A DNA stretch of 64,000 bases from positions 558,001 to 622,000 of the forward strand of contig NZ_JAPDGS010000001.1 of NCBI RefSeq assembly GCF_025950525.1. Reading direction: 5' to 3'. The position numbers and the translations under genes are program-made. This document shows, one piece after another, positions 9,457-16,134 of the stretch. The notes below the pieces were generated by a model. The model made no database searches. It was not told the DNA's origin and saw nothing but the letters and a program-made list of their open reading frames with translations. How positions within the stretch are numbered: position 1 is the first letter of the stretch; each line of letters opens with the position of its first letter. Origin of the DNA: Stagnihabitans lacustris (lineage in GTDB: Bacteria; Pseudomonadota; Alphaproteobacteria; Rhodobacterales; Rhodobacteraceae).

Positions 9457-9485
9457 CAGATAGGCGCAGGCGCGTCCTGTCGCAA
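9457..9485 (-). promoter_or_regulatory. Predicted sigma70-type promoter for the candidate sRNA
   Basis: TTGCGA (9480-9485) and TATCTG (9457-9462), read on the minus strand, are separated by exactly 17 nt and would start transcription near 9450. It is inferred from the hexamers only. Confidence 0.45.
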
Positions 9486-9967
9486 TGGCGTATGCGCCTT
9501 TGGCGTGGCAATGCCGATATGCGGCCAATGCATGGCTGAAACGCACCCGAAAGTCGCCCGCTAAAGTCTTGGAAACCATCGGCCGTCGCGCTGACCCGCT
9601 TTGCGCGCGTCTTGCCCGTCGCGCCAGGTCGCCTTTTGTCGCAAGCCGGTCTGTTCCCGCCATCTTCGCGCCGGTTTCCGCCCTCTTCGCCCGATTATTA
9701 TGCATATGCAGAAAAAGAAGGCCCAAATTTTGGGCGATCTTGCTTGAATTGCACAAAGTCGCAGGTCGCGTCGGGGGCAGAGATTGCGGGGCAGGGCGGA
9801 AAGCGGCCTTCATGGGCCATCCCCGGGACAACCGGGGGATCGGCGGCAGGGGTTCGTTTTGCAGGCTCACCCCCACCGCCTTTGGTGCAACAATCGCTGC
9901 CAGCCCAATATGGGCGGCCCTTGCCCGATTGGGAAGGGTGTCAAGGCGGCCCTGACGGGGGATTCCC
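9486..9967. other. Long leader and control region upstream of urtA
   Basis: No convincing coding frame occurs here. The region is locally AT-richer around 9695-9760 and holds the dyads TGCATATGCA (9701-9710) and GCCCAAATTTTGGGC (9721-9735). Urea transporter operons are usually nitrogen controlled, so these may be regulator sites, but no clear NtrC or sigma54 consensus was found. Confidence 0.4.
9721..9735. promoter_or_regulatory. Perfect inverted repeat upstream of urtA
   Basis: GCCCAAA, one central T, TTTGGGC is a perfect 15-bp dyad 233 bp before the urtA start, with no gene overlapping it. It could be an operator; the regulator is unknown. Confidence 0.4.
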
Positions 9968-11263
9968 ATGAAACTTTCTCGCCGCATGCTTTTGGCCGGG
10001 GGCGCTGCTGTCGTCTCGGCCCCGATGATGTCCCGCGTGGCCTTTGCCCAGGAAGAAACGATCAAGGTCGGCATCCTTCATTCGCTGTCGGGCACGATGG
10101 CGATTTCGGAAACCACGCTGAAAGACACGATGCTGATGCTGATCGAGGCGCAGAACGCCAAGGGCGGTTTGCTGGGCAAAAAACTGGAAGCGGTGGTCGT
10201 GGACCCGGCCTCGGATTGGCCGCTCTTTGCCGAAAAGGCGCGCGAGTTGCTGACCGTCGACAAGGTGGCGGCCATGTTCGGCTGCTGGACCTCTGTCAGC
10301 CGCAAGTCGGTCCTGCCGGTCGTCGAAGAGCTGAACGGGCTGTTGTTCTATCCGGTGCAGTATGAGGGCGAGGAATCGTCCAAGAACGTGATCTACACCG
10401 GCGCAGCACCGAACCAGCAGGCGATCCCGGCGACGGATTACTTCCTGGAAGAGCTGGGCATCCAGAAATTCGCGCTTTTGGGCACCGACTATGTCTATCC
10501 GCGCACCACGAACAACATCCTTGAGGCTTACCTGAAATCCAAGGGCATCGCGGCCGAGGATATCTTCGTCAACTACACGCCCTTTGGTCACTCGGACTGG
10601 GCCAAGATCGTCTCGGACGTCGTGGCGCTGGGGGCAGATGGCAAGAAGGTCGGCGTGATTTCCACGATCAACGGCGATGCGAACATCGGCTTTTACAAAG
10701 AGCTGGCCGCGGCTGGCGTCACCGCCGACAAGCTGCCCGTCGTCGCCTTCTCGGTTGGCGAAGAGGAACTCTCGGGCCTTGATACCTCGAACCTGGTCGG
10801 CCATCTGGCAGCCTGGAACTACTTTGAATCCGCCGTCTCGCCGGACAATGCCAAGTTCATCGCGGACTGGAAGGCCTTCATCAAGGACGACAAGCGCGTC
10901 ACCAATGACCCGATGGAGGCGCATTACATCGGCTTCAACATGTGGGTCAATGCGGTGACGGCGGCGGGCACGGTGGACGTGGACCCGGTGCTGGACGCCT
11001 TGGTCGGGCAAAAGTTCCCGAACCTGACCGGCGGCATGGCGGAACTGCTGGCGAACCACCACCTGACCAAGCCCGTGCTGATCGGCGAGATTCGCGCCGA
11101 TGGCCAGTTCGACATCATCAGCCAGACCGAGCCGGTCGCGGGCGACGCCTGGACCGACTTCCTGCCCGAATCCGCCGTGCTGGAGTCGGATTGGAAGGAC
11201 CTGAAATGCGGGATGTATAACAAGGACACCAAGACCTGTGTCCAGTTGACCTCGAACTACTAA
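9968..11263 (+). CDS. urtA: Urea ABC transporter, substrate-binding protein UrtA
   Basis: UrtA captures urea or short amides in the periplasm for the UrtBCDE importer. The 431-residue product has the usual length. It starts with a twin-arginine type signal (LSRRMLLAGGAAV, cleavage after AFA near residue 27). The mature part has the branched-chain binding-protein opening (IKVGILHSLSGTMAISE) and the UrtA-typical GCWTSVSRKSVLPVVEE. GGGGGA lies before the ATG. It heads a five-gene operon; a 52-nt gap precedes urtB. Confidence 0.96.
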   Translation: MKLSRRMLLAGGAAVVSAPMMSRVAFAQEETIKVGILHSLSGTMAISETTLKDTMLMLIEAQNAKGGLLGKKLEAVVVDPASDWPLFAEKARELLTVDKVAAMFGCWTSVSRKSVLPVVEELNGLLFYPVQYEGEESSKNVIYTGAAPNQQAIPATDYFLEELGIQKFALLGTDYVYPRTTNNILEAYLKSKGIAAEDIFVNYTPFGHSDWAKIVSDVVALGADGKKVGVISTINGDANIGFYKELAAAGVTADKLPVVAFSVGEEELSGLDTSNLVGHLAAWNYFESAVSPDNAKFIADWKAFIKDDKRVTNDPMEAHYIGFNMWVNAVTAAGTVDVDPVLDALVGQKFPNLTGGMAELLANHHLTKPVLIGEIRADGQFDIISQTEPVAGDAWTDFLPESAVLESDWKDLKCGMYNKDTKTCVQLTSNY

Positions 11264-11315
11264 GACCCAAGGGGGGCGCTGTGGTGCCCCCCACCCTCCT
11301 GCCTTCCGAGACATC

Positions 11316-13244
11316 ATGCGCATCCTGATCGCGGCCCTTCTGGGCCTGTTCCTTGCCTTGCCCGCTTGGGCCGAAACCGTGGCCGAGATCGCCACGTCCG
11401 AGGCCGCAAGCCTGGCCAAGCCCTCGCGTCAGACCATCGGCCCGGTGATCGACCGACTGGCCGCCAGTGGCGATCCGATGGCGGCACAGGTCCTGCAGGC
11501 CTGGGGCGACAAGCGGCTGGGCGCGCGCAAATCCGATGGCGCGGTCTTTATCCTGACGCCGGATGCGGCGGGCTTTGCCCTGACCGACATGACCGGCGCC
11601 CCCGCGGGCACGGCCTCCGCGGCCGACATCACCGAATTCAAACCGAACGCCGGGGTGCGCGGGCTGATTTCCGCGGCTTTGGTGCAATTCACCCTGTCCG
11701 ACCCCGATCCCGCGCGCCGGGCCGAGGCGCTGACCTCGATTGCCCAGGACCCGAACGCCGAAAGCCTGACGCCGCTGCGCGCCAGCATCGAGACCGAGAC
11801 CGACCCCGCCCTGAAGACGCAGAAACAGCGGCTGGAGCGGCTTTTGACCATCCGCTTCGATCCCCTCTCCGAGGCGCGCATCCTGGCCATCCAGGGCTTT
11901 GGCGCCGACACCGGGCTGGACCTCCGCGCAGCCCTGTCGCCGCTGGTGGCCACGACGCTGAAGGTGGGCGCGACCGCCCAGGGCAACGTGGCCCGCACCC
12001 TGCGCCCGGGCCGCGAGATCACGGAAGGACAGGCCTATGACCTGTTGGTGACGGCAGGCGAGGCCCCGGCCCGCCTGACGCTGGAGGATCAGAAAAAGGC
12101 GCTGGCCGCCCATATCGCCAATGGCATGGTGGGGGGCGTGAAGGTCGCGGACCTGACCACGCAAGAGGCCCGCGACCGCGCCTATACCGCGCTGGAGACC
12201 TCTGGCGCCGTCCCCCTTGCCGCCACCGCCGACGAAGTCACCGCCGCCGTCGGAGCCGTCACGGTCTATGAGACCTATGCCGAGCCCGACGCGCAAGTGA
12301 CGGCCGCCGCCCTAACCGCCCTGACCCGCATCGACCGTGCCGTGGGGGCCCTGACGACGGTGGACCTTGCGATGGACGGCATCAGCCTGGCCGCGATCTA
12401 TTTCCTGGCCGCCATCGGCCTGGCCATCACCTTCGGCGTCATGCGCGTCATCAACATGGCCCATGGCGAGTTCATCACCATGGGCGCCTATACCGGCTTT
12501 GTCGTTCAGACCCTGATCCCGGACAAGACCGTGTCCCTTGTCGTGGCCTTCCCCCTGGCCTTTGCCGTCACCTTCGCCGCCGGTGTCGCGATGGAGCGTC
12601 TGGTGATCCGCCACCTGATGAAACGGCCCTTGGAAACGCTCCTCGCCACCTTCGGCATCTCGATTGCGCTGCAACAGATCTTCAAGAATATCTTCGGCAC
12701 GCAGGCCCGGCCCCTGACCTCCCCCGATTGGCTGGGCGGCGCTCTGGTCTTCAATGATGTGGTGTCCATCAGCTATATCCGCATCGCCATCGTGGTGCTG
12801 GCGGCGCTGTTCCTGGGCTTCTTCCTTTACATGATGAAGCGCACGCGGCTGGGGCTTGAGGTTCGCGCGGTGACGCAAAATCCGATGATGGCCGCCAGCA
12901 TGGGCATCAACCCCGACAGGATCAACATGCTGACCTTTGGCCTGGGGTCGGGCATCGCCGGCATCGCAGGCGTGGCCATCGGGCTTTATGCCAAGGTCAC
13001 GTCCGAACTGGGCGCCGATTACATCGTGCAAAGCTTCATGACCGTGGTTGTGGGCGGCGTGGGCAACATCTTCGGAGCCCTCGCCGGTGCAGGCATGATC
13101 GGCACGCTGCAAAAGGCCATCGAGTTCCTGAACCCCTCGAACACGCTCGCCGCCCAAACCTACATGATCCTCTTCATCATCCTCTTCATCCAGGTCCGGC
13201 CGCGCGGCATCATCGCGCTCAAGGGCCGGGCGGCCGGAGACTGA
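11316..13244 (+). CDS. urtB: Urea ABC transporter, permease UrtB with long periplasmic N-domain
   Basis: UrtB is one of the two inner-membrane permeases of the urea importer. The 642-residue product begins with a signal peptide (MRILIAALLGLFLALPAWA). A hydrophilic, probably periplasmic domain of about 330 residues follows, then a LivH-like permease of about eight helices from residue 350 on (FGVMRVINMAHGEFITMGAY, then GLEVRAVTQNPMMAASMGI). The extra N-terminal domain is seen in many proteobacterial UrtB proteins; its role is unknown to me. urtC starts one nucleotide after its stop. Confidence 0.95.
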   Translation: MRILIAALLGLFLALPAWAETVAEIATSEAASLAKPSRQTIGPVIDRLAASGDPMAAQVLQAWGDKRLGARKSDGAVFILTPDAAGFALTDMTGAPAGTASAADITEFKPNAGVRGLISAALVQFTLSDPDPARRAEALTSIAQDPNAESLTPLRASIETETDPALKTQKQRLERLLTIRFDPLSEARILAIQGFGADTGLDLRAALSPLVATTLKVGATAQGNVARTLRPGREITEGQAYDLLVTAGEAPARLTLEDQKKALAAHIANGMVGGVKVADLTTQEARDRAYTALETSGAVPLAATADEVTAAVGAVTVYETYAEPDAQVTAAALTALTRIDRAVGALTTVDLAMDGISLAAIYFLAAIGLAITFGVMRVINMAHGEFITMGAYTGFVVQTLIPDKTVSLVVAFPLAFAVTFAAGVAMERLVIRHLMKRPLETLLATFGISIALQQIFKNIFGTQARPLTSPDWLGGALVFNDVVSISYIRIAIVVLAALFLGFFLYMMKRTRLGLEVRAVTQNPMMAASMGINPDRINMLTFGLGSGIAGIAGVAIGLYAKVTSELGADYIVQSFMTVVVGGVGNIFGALAGAGMIGTLQKAIEFLNPSNTLAAQTYMILFIILFIQVRPRGIIALKGRAAGD

Positions 13245-13245
13245 C

Positions 13246-14586
13246 ATGACCCTTCCCCTAAGCGAAATGCCCACACCGGCCCCGCAAAACCTCGCCCCCC
13301 TTTCATCTTTTCAAAAATATCCCGGGGGTCCGGGGGCAGCGCCCCCGGCGCTCTCCGCCTTCGCCAACCGGTCCTTCCTGGCGCGCAACCCCTCGGTCTT
13401 CTGGTTCCTGCTCGCTTTGGCCGTCCTGACAGCTGTGGTCACGCTCCTGTCCCCGGCCCTGGGTCTGGACGCCATGTCGACCTCCTTCATCAAGACGCTC
13501 GGCAAGACGCTGTGCCTTTGCATCGTGGCGCTCGCCATGGATGTGGTATGGGGCTACACCGGCATCCTGTCGCTGGGTCACATGGCCTTTTTCGGCCTTG
13601 GCGGCTATATGATCGGCCAATGGCTGATGTATGCCCGCACCGAGGAAATCGTGGTGGCCTCCCTGGCCGAGGGCGCCATACCGCCCATGGCCTCGGAAAT
13701 CGCCCAAGGTGTCACGACGCAGATCTTCGGGGTCGTGGGCTCGTCCGACCTGCCGCTGATCTGGTCCTTTGCCCATTCCGCGCCCTTGCAGATGGCGTTG
13801 ATCGTGCTGGTTCCCGGGGTGCTGGCGCTGATCTTCGGCTGGCTCGCCTTCCGAAGCCGGGTCACTGGGGTTTACCTGTCGATCCTGACCCAGGCCATGA
13901 CGCTCGCCCTGTCGCTGTATCTCTTCCAGAACGACAGCGGATTGCGCGGCAACAACGGGCTTTCCGGCCTGCAGAACCTGCCGGGCCTGCCGGAGGCCTC
14001 CCAGGACGATGTCTCGCTCTGGTTCTTCTGGGCCTCGGCGCTGGGGCTGGCTTTGACCTACCTGCTGCTGGCCTGGGTCACGTCCGGCAAGTTCGGCTCG
14101 GTCCTGCGCGCCATCCGTGACGATGAGGCGCGGGTGCGCTTCCTCGGCTACCCGGTCGAGGGTTACAAGCTCTTTGTCTTTGCCGCCACCGCCGTCATCT
14201 GCGGCCTTGCGGGCGCGCTTTACTACCCGCAAGCCGGCATCATCAACCCGGCAGAGCTTGCGCCCATCGCCTCGATCTATCTGGCGGTCTGGGTCGCCAT
14301 CGGGGGCCGTGGGCGGCTTTATGGCGCGGTCATTGGCGCGGCCTTCGTCTCGCTTCTGTCGACCTGGTTCACCGGGGGCCGCGCGCCCTCCATCCCGCTT
14401 GGCTTCTACACGATCGACTGGGTGGACTGGTGGCAGGTGCTTTTGGGCCTCGCCTTTGTCTGCGTCACGCTGTTTGCGCCCAAGGGCATCGGCGGGCTGT
14501 TTGACCGCATCGCGCCGCCCGACCGGCAGGGCGCCCCGCTGGGCCCCAATGACGGCGCCTTGATGGAACAGGAGGCCAAGGAATGA
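13246..14586 (+). CDS. urtC: Urea ABC transporter, permease UrtC carrying an in-frame repeat insertion
   Basis: UrtC is the LivM-like second permease. The 446-residue product has about nine hydrophobic helices and family stretches such as WGYTGILSLGHMAFFGLGGY and GKFGSVLRAIRDDEARVRFLGY. Residues about 18-35 (SSFQKYPGGPGAAPPAL) are not typical of UrtC: they are encoded by a reversed copy of the intergenic repeat tail and a GC-rich hairpin (13299-13348). The ATG 1 nt after urtB is the only plausible start, since none follows before the first helix. The stop overlaps urtD by 4 nt. Confidence 0.93.
   Translation: MTLPLSEMPTPAPQNLAPLSSFQKYPGGPGAAPPALSAFANRSFLARNPSVFWFLLALAVLTAVVTLLSPALGLDAMSTSFIKTLGKTLCLCIVALAMDVVWGYTGILSLGHMAFFGLGGYMIGQWLMYARTEEIVVASLAEGAIPPMASEIAQGVTTQIFGVVGSSDLPLIWSFAHSAPLQMALIVLVPGVLALIFGWLAFRSRVTGVYLSILTQAMTLALSLYLFQNDSGLRGNNGLSGLQNLPGLPEASQDDVSLWFFWASALGLALTYLLLAWVTSGKFGSVLRAIRDDEARVRFLGYPVEGYKLFVFAATAVICGLAGALYYPQAGIINPAELAPIASIYLAVWVAIGGRGRLYGAVIGAAFVSLLSTWFTGGRAPSIPLGFYTIDWVDWWQVLLGLAFVCVTLFAPKGIGGLFDRIAPPDRQGAPLGPNDGALMEQEAKE
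13299..13348 (-). repeat. Composite-repeat fragment inside the urtC coding sequence
   Basis: Read on the minus strand, a hairpin CCGGGGGC-loop-GCCCCCGG (13330-13348) is followed by GGATATTTTTGAAAAGATGAA. The same tail motif lies after genes at 21261-21281 and, in variant form, at 54660. Its length keeps the urtC frame open. Confidence 0.7.
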
Positions 14587-15326
14587 GCGCGCTGCTGGAA
14601 GTCTCGGGCGTCTCGGTGGCTTTTGACGGGTTCAGGGCGATCAACAACCTGTCCTTTTCCATCGGCCCCACGGAACTGCGCGCCATCATCGGACCCAATG
14701 GCGCGGGCAAGACCACCTTCATGGACATCGTCACCGGCAAGACGCGGCCCGACAGTGGCACCGTCACCTGGGGCGAGCGGGGGGTGTCGCTGCTAAAGCT
14801 CTCCGAGGCGCAGATCGCCCGCGAAGGCGTCGGCCGCAAATTCCAGCGCCCCACGGTCTTCGAGGATCAGACCGTTGCCGAAAACCTGACGCTGGCCTTG
14901 AAGTCGCCGCGCGGACCGCTGGCGGCGCTGATGTTCCGCCTGTCGGGTGCGGGCCGCGAACGGGTGACGCAACTGGCCGAAAAGGTAGGCCTGACCGATC
15001 ACCTGACGCGCAAGGCGGGGGAACTGGCGCATGGGCAAAAGCAATGGCTGGAGATCGCCATGCTGCTGGCCCAGGAACCCAAACTCCTGCTGGTCGATGA
15101 GCCCGCCGCGGGCATGACCCTGGCCGAGCGTGAACAGACCACCGCCATGCTGGTGGAGCTTGCCAAATCCCATGCCGTCGTCGTCGTGGAACATGACATG
15201 GACTTCGTGCGCCGCCTGAACTGCCGCGTGACCGTGCTGCACGAAGGCTCTGTCCTGGCCGAGGGCTCGCTGGACCATGTCACCGCCGATCCCCAAGTCA
15301 TCGAAGTCTACCTCGGGAGGGGATGA
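14583..15326 (+). CDS. urtD: Urea ABC transporter, ATP-binding protein UrtD
   Basis: UrtD is a LivG-type ATPase. The 247-residue product shows Walker A GPNGAGKTT, signature AHGQKQWLEIAM (a Q-K-Q variant of the LSGGQ region usual for UrtD), Walker B LLLVDEPAAGM and the H-loop VVVEHDMDFV. Its start overlaps the urtC stop and its end overlaps urtE, each by 4 nt, so the ATPases and UrtC are probably made in fixed ratio. Confidence 0.96.
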   Translation: MSALLEVSGVSVAFDGFRAINNLSFSIGPTELRAIIGPNGAGKTTFMDIVTGKTRPDSGTVTWGERGVSLLKLSEAQIAREGVGRKFQRPTVFEDQTVAENLTLALKSPRGPLAALMFRLSGAGRERVTQLAEKVGLTDHLTRKAGELAHGQKQWLEIAMLLAQEPKLLLVDEPAAGMTLAEREQTTAMLVELAKSHAVVVVEHDMDFVRRLNCRVTVLHEGSVLAEGSLDHVTADPQVIEVYLGRG

Positions 15327-16021
15327 TGCTGCAAACCAAGGGCCTGACACTGCATTACGGCGGGGCGCGCATCCTGCATGGCATCGACTTTACCGCCAAG
15401 GCGGGCGAAGTCACCGTGATCATGGGCACGAATGGGGTGGGCAAGACGTCCTTCCTGAAGGCCTTGGCCGGGACGCATCTGCGCAGCGGGGGGGATATCA
15501 CCCTGGACGGCCAAGCCATCGGCCGCGCCCGCCCGCAAGAGATGGCCACGCGGGGCCTTGCCGTCGTGCCGCAGGGCCGGATGATCTTCCCCCTTCTGAC
15601 CGTGCGCGAGAACCTGGAGACGGCCTACGCCACCTTGCCCAAGTCCGAACACCATATCCCCGATGAAATCTATGAGCTTTTCCCCGTCCTGCGTGACATG
15701 ACGCGGCGGCGGGGCGGCGACCTCTCGGGCGGGCAACAACAGCAATTGGCCATCGCGCGGGCCATGCTGATGAAGCCCAAGGTCCTGCTGTTGGATGAAC
15801 CGACCGAGGGCATCCAGCCCAATATCATCCAGCAAATCGGCCGCGTGATCACCTATCTGAAGCAAAAGGGCGACATCGCGGTGGTCTTGGTCGAGCAGTA
15901 TTTCGACTTTGCCCATGGCCTGGCCGATCAGGTCTATGTCTTTCGCCGCGGCCAAGTCGCGCTGAAAGGCGCCCGTGGCGAGATCACCGAGGCCGCCTTG
16001 CGCGCCGAAGTCTCGGTCTGA
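15323..16021 (+). CDS. urtE: Urea ABC transporter, ATP-binding protein UrtE
   Basis: UrtE is the LivF-type partner ATPase. The 232-residue product has Walker A GTNGVGKTS, signature LSGGQQQQLAIARAM, Walker B VLLLDEPTEGIQPNI and the H-loop VVLVEQYFDFA. It ends the urt operon. No urease genes are inside the window, and no clear terminator follows; the next gene starts 113 nt later. Confidence 0.96.
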   Translation: MMLQTKGLTLHYGGARILHGIDFTAKAGEVTVIMGTNGVGKTSFLKALAGTHLRSGGDITLDGQAIGRARPQEMATRGLAVVPQGRMIFPLLTVRENLETAYATLPKSEHHIPDEIYELFPVLRDMTRRRGGDLSGGQQQQLAIARAMLMKPKVLLLDEPTEGIQPNIIQQIGRVITYLKQKGDIAVVLVEQYFDFAHGLADQVYVFRRGQVALKGARGEITEAALRAEVSV

Positions 16022-16134
16022 CCCTCGCAAACCCATAGACTTTAGCGCAAAAGTTAACGATTATGCGGTAAAGACACACGGCGGGACCAAGGCATCAGAC
16101 CAAGGCCCGCCACGAGCACGAGCAGGCACATCAA

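Noticed and set aside
9424-9462. 12-codon plus-strand frame behind a GGGAGGT
   Set aside because: It lies opposite the candidate sRNA, ends 500 nt before urtA and has no further support as a leader peptide.
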